Positions 34,181-44,671 of a DNA stretch of 64,000 nucleotides are shown here, one piece after another. A program made the translations under genes and the position numbers. The first letter of the stretch is position 1, and the number at the start of each line of letters is the position of its first letter. Source of the DNA: Cryptomeria japonica (taxonomy: Eukaryota; Streptophyta; Pinopsida; Cupressales; Cupressaceae); NCBI RefSeq assembly GCF_030272615.1, contig NC_081405.1, positions 311,257,235 to 311,321,234 on the forward strand. The letters run 5' to 3'. The notes beneath the pieces are model-generated. The model was not told the origin of the DNA and did no database searches. It saw only the letters and a program-made list of their open reading frames with translations.

Positions 34181-35322
34181 TGATAGACTTATAAAATATT
34201 GAGAGGGTGGGGGGGGGGGTGAATCAATGATAGAAAAAAAAAAACACTTTAAACACAGACCGATAAAAACAATTAACCAGTTTACTTAAAAATTTGCGTG
34301 CAATCCAAAGTGTTATAACAACATCCACAATAAGTAAAACATTCACCATAACACAAGTGTTTATACGTGGAAAACCCAACTGGGAAAAACCATAGTGAGA
34401 TGGGACTCACAAGTTAACTATCTGCAGAAATAGGTAACTGACCGGTTAAGGTATACAAAGTGCTTTGTTGGGAGCGAATCCTATAAAAGATCCCAAAGCC
34501 CTATTAGGAGCTATACCAGGTTAAAGGTAGTACCCTGTTAGGAGTAACCTCAGTAGAGGATTTCAAATCCAAGCTAATGGATCACCTAGTTAGAGGATTT
34601 GTACAATGAAGCTTGTTAGAGCTTACCCGGTTAGGGGATTTAACTATTGTAGTGATTAGAAAACAACATGTGGAATGATCTAGAAATAACACATCTTGCT
34701 TGTATAGATCCTCTTCTACTCACTCAATACTGTACCACTGACATACTCTACAGTTCACATCAAATCGAACTCATAACATCACTTGTATCTTGCATCATGA
34801 AAAAATAGTTCATCTCAATGTCATTTTATAGACATTGGATTTCATGTCAGCCTCGAGAACCTCATCACAATTTCCTCGGTTTAGTGTATCTGGACAATCT
34901 TCCATAACACATAATAGATCACCTTCAAAACTATCGATTAGAGATAACTCATCATGACCGGTGATAACTCATCACATAATCTATGAAACTTGTTTGAGCA
35001 CCAATACCGATTGAGTGTTAATTGCTTCCAACTCATATACTGATTGTCCTCCATTCACCTCCTTGTCGATTTCCGCTGTATCTCCAAATTGGTAATGGAA
35101 TTGACCAGAATAAATTGTCATTCCTACATATACTGGTTGTCTACATATACTGATTTAGACACCTTCATATTGGTTGGACTTCTCTATACAAATGATACTG
35201 GTTTGCAATACAAAGACTTAGGAGCAGTACCGGTTTGACCTAACTAATATGTGTGAGTATATGTGTTCCATCAATGAAAACACATAAAGTCATCCAATAC
35301 AAAAATCATTATCAAGCCAACA
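34181..35322 (-). repeat. Solo LTR D inside element C
   Basis: On the + strand it begins TGATAGACTTATAAAATATTG, has the G-tract and TGAATCAATG, and ends CAAGCCAACA. The exact five-base duplication ATGTG flanks it (34176-34180 and 35323-35327). It has no internal region. A short open frame at 35044-35238 is not a gene. Confidence 0.88.
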
Positions 35323-35479
35323 ATGTGTCCATGGTCTGGCATTTGTCCTTGATGTCAAAGAGGAAGAAAATTACTGAATTTTTTTTATATCTACTTTAGG
35401 GGATTCATACAATTAGGGGGAGTTGTCTGAGTTGTGAAAATAGTTTTGGTTGTTTACCATCAATGATAAAGGGGGAGAT
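35323..35479 (+). other. Element C 3' leader with polypurine tract
   Basis: Non-coding. AATTAGGGGGAG near 35410 and ATAAAGGGGGAGAT at 35466-35479 are purine tracts; the second abuts the 3' LTR. Confidence 0.7.
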
Positions 35480-36067
35480 TGTTATAGATGTATGATTTGT
35501 TGTCATTGATGTCAAACCATGTGGTTCAGATATTAGTAGAGTTAGCTACTATGTTGAAGTATTTGTAGTTATGTTTTTGGACTAGAGGTTGATATGATTG
35601 GTTCTATAGTTTGGACTTGGACAAGTTGTGTTGCTAGTTGATCTGATTAATATCAATTTATTTTTGATTTTGAGGATAGTTGGTAGCTTGACTTTTGTGT
35701 TTCAGGTGTTGCTTGTTTTGATTCAAACTTTTGCAACTATGAAATGATGTGATTGGTACATGTGTTTGGGCCATGTTATTGGAGTTAAATATAACAAATA
35801 TTTTTGGTTTGGTGATTTCATTTGAAGTATTCTTTTGGTCTAATGTTGCACATTTGATTTGGTTTGGTTTGGATTATGTTATATGTGTTTCATATTTTGG
35901 TCCAGTTGTATACTAAGGGTCGGAAATGTGCTTACACATTTTAATCTTTCTTTTGATCAACTTGGTAAGGATTATTTTGTTTCAGTTTGGTATAAATGTG
36001 ATGTTTTGTTGAAAATATTAGATGAGACATGAGTGTGTGGAATTCAATAGTGAGTGTGTACGACTTG
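35480..36067 (+). repeat. 3' LTR of element C, first part
   Basis: It begins TGTTATAGATGTATGATTTG directly after a purine tract, which fixes the orientation of C. It is cut at 36067 by element F, and the remainder is not in the window. Confidence 0.7.
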
Positions 36068-37715
36068 TGTTGGATATTGCTGCTGCTACGTTATGTTGTT
36101 GTCATTGATGTCAACATATTCTTGTGTTTTGGTGCTTCGATGATTGCAGAGAATTGATCTAGTTGGTTTATCTATTTGGTATGATGAATAAACTAGAGAT
36201 AACTGATTTAATGTTGGTTTCATGGTTCTATGTGGCGATCTTATCAAGTTGTGTGGTCTGGTATGAGGATTGGTGTTTCAGTGTTCAACATTGCAAGTTT
36301 CAGCGTTTGATCCGTTGCCCTCCAGAATGATTAAATCTCGAGTTGTGGATTTGGGAGAGTGTTTGGGATGTTCATATGTGTCTACAATTCAGACGGTTCA
36401 TGATTTGGTGCTCCACAAGTTATCTTTCCATGTTGCAGTTGATGCTGATGAGTGTTCTTGAGTGTCAGTGTGTTGATTGATGAAGATTTGAATAAGTGGT
36501 GTTGGTGCAACTATTGAGGCTAGTTCTAAAATGCTTGTTGGTGTTTCTAAAAGGTTTCCTATTTGTTTTGGTGGTCTAAATTGATCATTGTGTGTATTAT
36601 TGAGGATCTTTTGGGTCCGGTGATATTCTTCGTGTTATGCGACATTTTTGGTGGTGTAGCATGTTGTGGATGGTCTTGGCATGTTGTTTGGCCATATTGC
36701 ATGTTCGAGGATTTGATTTGGGTCCATGCTATGTCCTTGGTGGCATTGTATTGGTTTGGTGGTTGATCTTTGTATCGTGTGATGTAATTTTGTAAATAGG
36801 TCTTATGTGTTGAGTCGACCTTGTTGTCAAGGTTGATGATTTTTATAAATAGGTGTCATATTCATGTAATTTGGATATCGGTGAAGTGTCTACATTAACA
36901 GAGAGTGTTGTATGTGCAAACAAGTGAGTTGATCATTCATTGTGAAGAAAAGAGCAGTAAAGTGTTGCAAAGCAGATAAATGAGCTTAACTGGAACTGTA
37001 ATCAAGCATTGGGAGATGCTATTCTTTTAGTTCATGTAGTTCATATCATTTTTTGATCTTTGTAAGGCAATGATAATTCCTTGGGTTGTAGCCCTTATTG
37101 TTATTTTGAGCAATGAGCTCTAAGTAGTGTTCCTAAATGCATGTGAATTCCCCATTGTAATATTTTTACATTCTACTATAGAGTATCATCTTATTATGAG
37201 TAGGTTCCCACCATGGTTTTTCCTTTAACTAGGGTTTCTACGTCAAAATATTGGTATTATGTGATTTGTTGTTATTATGTTTACCTTTGTTTTTGAATAT
37301 GGGAAAACATGTTTTGATCAGCCCCTGAAACCCATTATAGCCAAAAGATCAAAAGATTTACATTAAAGCACAACAAAACACAAAAGACAACACACAAAGA
37401 AAAGACACCTGATGAACAAAATGCCAGCAAACAAGAGACAAAAAGTCAAAAACAAAAAGGGACCGAAAAAAGCCCAAATTTAGGTTAAGTTCTAAAGCAT
37501 TTCAGCAACTTCCAACTCTAGCTATTCCATATTATCAACTACCTGCTTGATTTCCTCAATTTCATTGCTATGACTTTGCATATTTTTAATGCTACAGTTG
37601 TCTAATTTTTGTTGTTGCTATAGTTTATCAAATTTGAAGTTGTTCTTTATTTGTTGAATCCACTAAAAACTAATTCATCCCCCCTCTCATTTTTCCTTCA
37701 TTGTTGTTGCCAACA
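36068..37715 (+). repeat. 5' LTR of F, carrying a secondary insertion
   Basis: It begins TGTTGGATATTGCTGCTGC and ends GTTGTTGCCAACA. Compared with S2 it has about 315 extra bases near 37297-37610; without them it would be about 1.33 kb. A TATAAATAGG box lies at 36844-36853. C-tract CATCCCCCCTCTC lies near its end. Confidence 0.85.
37297..37610. repeat. Unclassified ~315-bp insertion in the F LTR
   Basis: Present here and absent from the homologous S2. It is purine- and AAAC-rich in its first half (ACAAAACACAAAAGACAACA). T-rich edges (TTTGTTTTT on the left, TTTTTGTTGTTG on the right) may be a target duplication with a poly-A tail on the minus strand, which would suit a short retroposon. I do not recognise the family. 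Confidence 0.4.
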
Positions 37716-37717
37716 AT

Positions 37718-37730
37718 TGGTATCAGAGCT
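37718..37730 (+). other. Primer binding site of F
   Basis: TGGTATCAGAGCT, two bases after the LTR. Initiator-Met tRNA type. Confidence 0.88.
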
Positions 37731-37778
37731 AGATGCTCCAGAAGCTTGACCGCTTGGGATATTTGGGATGGAAACCTA

Positions 37779-38423
37779 TGTTAATATTCCCAAAGATACT
37801 GAGAGGGGGGGGGGGTGAATCAATATCTAACCGGTTAACAGATTTTCTAACTTTATTAAGTAATTTGCATTCCAAAATAATGTACCGCTAAACAAGAATT
37901 AATGTGGGAAATATGAATAATAAACACAACATAGAAAGCACACCATGACACAAGATTTTTGGCAAGGAAACCTAGTGTGGAAAAAACCTTGGTGGGATTT
38001 GTGACCCACAATATTCACTCATTGGCCAATTAATGGATTTACTTACAATAGTGTGCTTGCACATGCAAGAAGGCCAAATGCCTAGATCTCACTACTCAAA
38101 TACAAAAGGAAGTCTCACTGACTTACAAAATGGATTATGACAATCCAATATAATGTACTGCTACAAAAAACATATGCTATGCCTGGTTCAGTACCAGTTG
38201 AAGCTCATACAATAACCATAAACCTTTCTACAAGATCTGCCTTAGTATTCTCTCTACATATCCATCCTATCATCTCTCTACAAAATGATCTACAAGATCT
38301 CATACTTATATATGAGTCTTATTACAATATGTCATGTCGGCTTACAAAATGATATTAAAATTAAATACAATATATAATAAACAAAATCCTGTTGGCTAGG
38401 GTGCTGGTAAACATCCTTATCGC
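37779..38423 (-). repeat. G-type LTR, first part
   Basis: On the + strand it begins TGTTAATATTCCCAAAGATAC, then the G-tract and TGAATCAATATC. It matches the H LTR (61573-62342). It is cut at 38423 by the chromovirus K. Expected remaining length is about 0.1-0.15 kb, which is not found on the far side of K. Confidence 0.8.
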
Positions 38424-41400
38424 TGTAATGCCTCGCCAGGAACTCTAAAGGAAAACCCACAAGGGTGAAACAATTTTTTTTAAATTTTTTTTAATGTATA
38501 AACATCATAAGTGCATTTACACAACATGCACGATAACACAAGCGAAAGACTTACACCAAAATTCCTTAAGGGTTACCAACGAAGAAATAACTTCAAGAAT
38601 AAATCCACATATGCATCATTAACTCAATGATCACAAGAAGCCATAATCAAATAAAGATTCATCATAGAAATATTGAAAGGATACAACATAATTTTCACTT
38701 CAATAAGAATTTACTAACATCATCAAGGAAGCTGATAAAAACATCCAAACATAGGATTACATTGCTCTTCCAATACATAGCTTCTCAATAAACATAAAGG
38801 ATGGATATCATCCAATTACAAGGTTACATAAGATCAATATTAAAATGATACAATGACCACATAGGTCTACAAATACCAATAATCTTGAAAACATGAGATG
38901 AAGCATGAGTCACGAACCACAAGAACAGCTACGAAGCCAATCATCGCATGAAGGTACAAATCCAAACATTCGATGGGAAGTGGCACTACCACCCGACCAT
39001 GTAATTCCCAAAATGGAATCACCCCACCGTGCTAGGAGATAGCTGAGGACCCTCAAACAAGCATAAGCATGACATGGTTGACAAAACAATATGACTCCAT
39101 GACATCACAATAAGACTCCACAAGAATCTAGGTGACTCAACTTACCAAACACAAGTGAACTGACATCACAAAACACAAGTGAACCAAATGAGAGAGTGTC
39201 ATCGCATAGCTTAAGATGGTTATCCTGGTAAAACCTCCATAGGTCCTGACTCACTGTCCTGGTAACCTCTCTCGACCATCTAGCTCCAACTAAGTCTCAT
39301 GCGGACCCTACCAGCCTTTCATGAAGACAAGGTGGTTGGTTTTCCATTCCAAGCCTTCTCGCAACATTGTGAGCCCTGTACTAGCACTCACCTATGCACG
39401 AGGTACAATTATCTTTATTAATGTTATGATACTACCCACCTAATCAATTCATTAGATTACTAGTTATTATCTAAATTTCACTGGTTCGTAATACCTACCA
39501 CTTTGGGTGCAACCCCCAAGCAAAAGACACTCTCTCAAGGGACAATACACAATCATGGTCACTCCCCAAGGACCCTATGGCAAAGAAGACAACCATAACA
39601 CCACTATCAGAAACAAGTGGTCAAACAAGGACATAATGACTCTTGACTAACCATAAGGAAAATACACTACATGGTTAAGACAACGAAGCCAACATATATC
39701 ACTTGGTCAAGGTACCAATTACACCACCACAGTATGATTGAACCACAGACCAAAATATCATAATAAACACTTGCAAGGATAGCCAAATACATCAAATCCA
39801 AACTCATACAATCTTTGAAAATATCAGCATCATAAACACTTGCATCATCATTTATTGAAAATTAAATAAAACACTCCTTTCCAGTAGTCACATCTAGTCA
39901 ATTTCCAAATCAATATTCCAAATCTACCCATTTGAATCTCTAATTCATGCCTTAATTTTCATTGATAAATTTATTAACCACATAATAAAAATCACATGAA
40001 AATCACATTACATCACACAATACCACTTTAAATATTCCATTAATAAAATTTAAGTTCTTAACACAAACCGGTTTGGAGATCGGTGAGGGCTCAAAGTTAA
40101 GCGGGGGTCAAACCAACCCGTGGTTGTGCTGCTGCTGAGACAATAGACACCACTTACCGGTAGTGCTGCTACCACTGGTAGCACTGCCACTACCAAATGG
40201 TAACACTACCACTTCCAACCAATAACACTTACCACTTCGAACCTCTAACACTTACCACTTCGAACCGGTAACACTTACCACTTCCAACTGGTAACACTTA
40301 CCACTTCCAACCGGTAACACTTACCACTTCAAACTGGTGACACTTACCACTTTGAACCGATAACACTCACCACTTCAAACTGGTAACACTTACCACTTTG
40401 AACCGATAACACTTACCACTTCGAACCAATAACACTTACCACTTCAAACCGGTGACACTTACCACTTCGAACCAGTGCCACTTACCACTTCGAATTGGTG
40501 ACAGTTACCACTTCGAACCAGTAACACTCACCACTACGAACTAGTAACACTTACCACTTTGAACATTCCATTTCCAGAATTATTTCACGGGCACACACAT
40601 ATAGTGCCATTTTCCAAAATTTCAAGGAAGAGTTTACCAGCAAGGTAAATGGTGAATAGACACACTAGAAAGAATAGCTAGCCAAATCATGATAGAATAG
40701 AAACAAGGATGCACCCAACAAGCCCAATCTAAAATTCTTTCTTTCCAAAGAAGAGGTAAATCAAGAGATTGTTTGTTATGAACAAATAACACACAACAAA
40801 GAAGCAATGAACAAATTACTTTCCTTGGAGCAACCATATGCTTATAGCATCACACAATCAACTATATCAGGCAATCTTTCTTCCATTTCAACATTCCAAA
40901 AAGAATCTACAAGTAGAATACATAAATTTCCATACACAGGAAGCAAACTGAAAATTTCAAAATAAATTCAAAACAAAAAGGGAACCTCCAACCTTGAAGC
41001 AATTAACAAGAAAAAGGGATGAAGTAACTCCAGTCTTGCAGCCAGGTCAAATTTCCAGCTCCTTCAGGAAGTTTTTCCAGAATTTTCTCTCCAAAAATCC
41101 TCTACTTCTCCTGCCATGAATCCCTAGAATGGATGCCCAAAATATCTTTTAACCCAAGATTCTAGGTTAAAGTTTTCATCCAATCAAATTTAAATATTTT
41201 AAAACTAAAAAGGCAATCAGATTTATTTCTTTCTCAAAATTAATAATTCTTTCCAATGATTAAATTAAAAAGGCCAAATAGAAAAATAAAAAGGAAAACT
41301 TTCATTTATTTCTTTTTTTCATAAATACTTCCTTCAACATAAGCATTTAACCTTTTTAAATGGCTAGGCAATTTATTTATTTCACAAAAATATTAATACA

Positions 41401-42170
41401 ACTTTACACAATAAATTAAGCCATTTAACCATTTAATCTAGCAACTCATCAATTTAAATAAATCAATAATCACAGAGCATATTAATTAAATGATTACGCC
41501 AACACAAGATAGCATTATCCATTTAAATAAATAGAAACACGCAAAACCAAGACAGATCGAATGATGACTCTCAAATGACCAAATCAAGGCACCATGACAT
41601 GCATAACAACCAGACGAGGGAAATACAACCGAATGACAACACTCACATGAGTGTAACTACAGTCAAGCTAGGGTACAACAACTATCTCCTCCACTCCCAT
41701 CGAGATATATAAGGCATGCTTAGACCTGCGAAACCATGTGGAGTCAATACCTCGTACCTAAACAGTACTAGTACTTGCAATGTCCTGCACCAAAGAACCA
41801 CACACACATATAGATCAATATATATATATAGATACGGTAAACACATCGATGAAGGAGAATCGTGATGTTCCCTGTCTCACCGGAGTGAGTGAAGGAAAAT
41901 CATCCCCTTGCATCCCAATACACTTGCAAACACACAACATATATATAACACATCACAATATAAGGGAAAAGTGTCAATCCATGATAACGATCCATAAAAT
42001 AGCATTAATCATAAGCACTAAAATACTGCATAAATCATACACCATGAATCTAGATAAAGCATGAAATAACATCGCATAATATCCGAATCAAAATACAACA
42101 ATGTTCCATAGAACAGTCATTGAAGTAAATCAAAACATACAAAAGAGGCTGATTGAGGAGGGGTACTACA
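38424..42170 (-). repeat. 3' LTR of K, about 3.75 kb
   Basis: On the + strand it begins TGTAATGCCTCGCCAGG and ends GGGGTACTACA, so it has TG...CA ends, followed by a pyrimidine tract that is the polypurine tract on the element strand. It holds no coding region apart from short chance frames. A 23-bp minisatellite lies in the middle, and an AT-rich part at 41150-41540. Confidence 0.72.
40190..40567. repeat. 23-bp tandem repeat (minisatellite) in the K LTR
   Basis: About 16 diverged copies of CCGGTAACACTTACCACTTCG plus AA. The variable part is the CCGGT word (CTGGT, CCGAT, CCAAT, CCAGT), while ACACTTACCACTT is nearly constant. The array grades into irregular copies on its left (40150-40200). 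Confidence 0.9.
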
Positions 42171-42183
42171 TCCTCCCCCCCAA
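42171..42183 (-). other. Polypurine tract of K
   Basis: TCCTCCCCCCCAA on the + strand, directly inside the LTR. This is TTGGGGGGGAGGA on the element strand. Confidence 0.78.
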
Positions 42184-42194
42184 GCCTAGGCTTA

Positions 42195-43326
42195 CTCCTA
42201 GAAGCCTAAAATAGATAAGAATAAAGATCTCTCATCTTCGCTGCATCTTCCCAAGTCATAGAGGACTCATCACTAGGGTCCCATAGGACCCTTACCTGCT
42301 CAATAGTATGACCCTCGAGGGTGAAATCCTGATGCTGAAGGATGCGCATGGGCTCCATGGAAAGCTACTTGTCCTCAACCTGCAAAACATTCCAATCAGG
42401 AACATGGGTCACATCACAATGGTAAGGACGAAGAATAAAAACATGAAAGAAATCATGGATGCAGGATAGACTTGACGACAAGGCAAGATGGTAGGCAACA
42501 GGTCCTATCCTCTCAAAGATCTCAAAAGGGCCTACAAAATGAGGTGCCAACTTCGAACCCTTTCCATAACAGATCAGACTCTTCTACAGATGCAGTCTCA
42601 AGAACACATGGTCACCAATAGAAAACTGGCGATTGACTCTATGAGCATCGACATACTTCTTCTACCTATCTTGGGCAGCAACCAAATGCCCATGAATCTG
42701 TTCAACCTACTGCTCCATCTCACAAAGGAAATCCGGGCCTAAACACACCCTATCTTCCAACCGATCCCAACTCAAAGGAGTATGGAAAGGATGACCATAC
42801 AATGCCTGGAAGGGTGATATGCCTATAGAGCTATGATATCCATTATTATAAGCAAACTCCACAAGGCAAAGATATTCCTCCCAACGCTATTGATGATCCA
42901 TAACATACATGTGAAGCATGTCCTCCAAGACTTGATTCACACGCTCAGTCTGACCATCGATCTCTGGGTGATAAGCTGAACTGAAGTTCAACTGGGTCCC
43001 CAAAGCATGCTGAAGAGAGGTCCACACGGTCGATGTAAAGATAGGGTCTCTATCAGAAATGATTCACCTTGGGATCCCATGCAACCTCACCACATCTTCC
43101 AAGAAGACTCGTGCCACCACTGCTACCGTATAAGAAGATTGAATAGGAACAAAATGAGAAACTCTGGTCAATCTATCATCAATGATCATGATGGAATCAT
43201 GACACCAAAAAGAAACAAGCAACCCTACTATGAAATCCATGGAAATGATATCCCATTTCCAATCCGGTATCAAATTTGGCTGCAAAAGCCCTACAGGGTG
43301 CTGATGCTCTGCCTTCACCCGCTGAT
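42195..43326 (-). pseudogene. K integrase core and chromodomain-like C-terminus
   Basis: One frame with about six stops. It opens at QRVKAEHQHPVGLLQP, the residues just after the HHCC zinc head, which is lost. Catalytic residues are visible in ISMDFIVGL, ISDRDPIFTS and TERVNQVLED. Then come AYNNGYHSSIGISPFQALYG, the GPY/F-type module (FVGPFEIFERIGPVAYHLAL, about 42490-42545) and LRPYHCDVTHVPDW. The tail near 42230-42330 (VRVLWDPSDESSMTWED) looks like a chromodomain remnant. Nearly every stop is TAG where Gln is expected. Confidence 0.9.
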
Positions 43327-43549
43327 GTTCAGTACCGGTTGAAGCTCATACAATAACCATAAACCTTTCTACAAGATCTGCCTTAGTATTCACTCTACAT
43401 ATCCATCCTATCATCTCTCTACAAAATGATCTACAAGATCTCATACTTATATATGAGTCTTATTACAATATGCCATGTCGGCTTACAAAAAGATATTACA
43501 ATTAAATACAATATATAATAAACAAAATCCTGTTGGCTAGGGTGCTGGT
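43327..43549 (-). repeat. G-type LTR fragment, 223 bp
   Basis: It matches 38186-38408 of the G LTR over its whole length without a gap. Both ends are breaks: K integrase on the left, the J LTR on the right. It is probably the surviving piece of the 3' LTR of element I or of a second G LTR. Confidence 0.82.
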
Positions 43550-44650
43550 TGTAATACCCTAAAAATGGTCATCTAAACCATGAGCCCTAATCTCGACAAC
43601 ATCACCAGGGTCCTAACCAAAGGCAATCAAATCAATCTTGAGCACATTATTAAATTTTTAATCATCAAATATCACATGGAAAAATTAATCAACCAATATT
43701 AATTAAATATTTATTTAATTAATTGTCCATTCCATGTAAATCATTTTAAACAATTATCTTATTTATTTTATTAAATATCTTAGCATATTTAATTAAATAA
43801 ATCAATTTTCCATTAAATTATAAAAAAGAGGAATTAATTTGAAAATAAATCAATTTGCCACAAATCTTCAAAAAAGGAAACAAATCAAGAAAGATGAAGT
43901 GGAAATTATGAGCACAAATATTCAAAAAAGGAATTATTTGACAAAAAAGAATTAAAAATTGAGAAAAGAAATCAATTGGAGATAATCTTGAAAAAAAAAT
44001 TTAAAAATTGATAAATAATCTCAAAGAAAGCAATTAAAATAATTCAATATTAAAATTGAATGAAATAGAGAATAAATCAGTTTTTTCCTGATTTTATCCT
44101 AATTTTAGTTCAATTTCCTTTAAAACTGAGAAAAGCATCCAATCACATCAATTCACTTGGATTGTGCTTCCTCTTGGAAAATCTTGACCACTCATCATCA
44201 TTTGATCTCAGCCTTTGGTATCTTTCTGAATTTTCTATAAATTCAGGCTCTCATCTCTCATTCAAAAATCCTGGAGAATGTATTGTTATTATGCTGTTTT
44301 AGCTCTAGGTTCATTGATAATGTGGATTTAGATATTCACATATTAAGTTATTGCATACATATTTAGATCATTTATCTCATTTATTGCTTAAATCATGTTA
44401 GATTGATCTTGCATTCATTTAGCTCAATCTTATGCTCATATAGATTAAATCCTTCGTTTAGCTGTTGTCTAGTCACTGGATAGCTTATACAAATCCGAGA
44501 GCAATCTAAACTCGCATATACTAGAAGGCAATAAGTCGACTTGCAATGGATTTGATTTTATCGCTTTTGATTAATTAACCCATGCAAATAATGGTTTATT
44601 GAAGTGTTGTGTATTCAGATACAGATACAGGTCCACTTTTCACACATACA
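43550..44650 (+). repeat. 5' LTR of J
   Basis: It begins TGTAATACCCTAAAAATGG and ends CACACATACA. It is AT-rich in the first half. CTATAAATT at 44234-44242, followed by a CT-rich stretch, is a likely TATA box. It pairs with 55155-56256. Confidence 0.9.
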
Positions 44651-44654
44651 TTTC

Positions 44655-44671
44655 TGGCGCCCATCGTGGGG
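44655..44671 (+). other. Primer binding site of J
   Basis: TGGCGCCCATCGTGGGG, four bases after the LTR. It differs from the initiator-Met site of all copia elements here and looks like the sites of Tat/Athila gypsy elements. Which tRNA is used was not determined. Confidence 0.75.

Larger units (their letters stand above)
36068..37778 (+). mobile_element. Element F, 5' end (LTR, primer site, 48 bases of interior)
   Basis: The 5' LTR spans 36068-37715, then comes an initiator-Met primer site, then a short internal piece cut by a G-type LTR at 37779. The rest of F is not recognisable in the window. S2 is a solo LTR of the same family. Confidence 0.8.
38424..43326 (-). mobile_element. Element K: truncated Ty3/gypsy chromovirus
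   Basis: In minus orientation: integrase from just after its zinc head (43326), C-terminal chromodomain-like tail, polypurine tract, and a very long 3' LTR. Protease, RT and RNase H, the 5' LTR and the whole gag are missing. The break at 43326 falls exactly where a G-type LTR piece begins. The long LTR and the motif wording suit the Tekay/Del chromovirus lineage (from family knowledge). Confidence 0.82.

Noticed and set aside
40190-40567. CRISPR-like array
   Set aside because: Units are head to tail with no unique spacers, and the context is a plant LTR.
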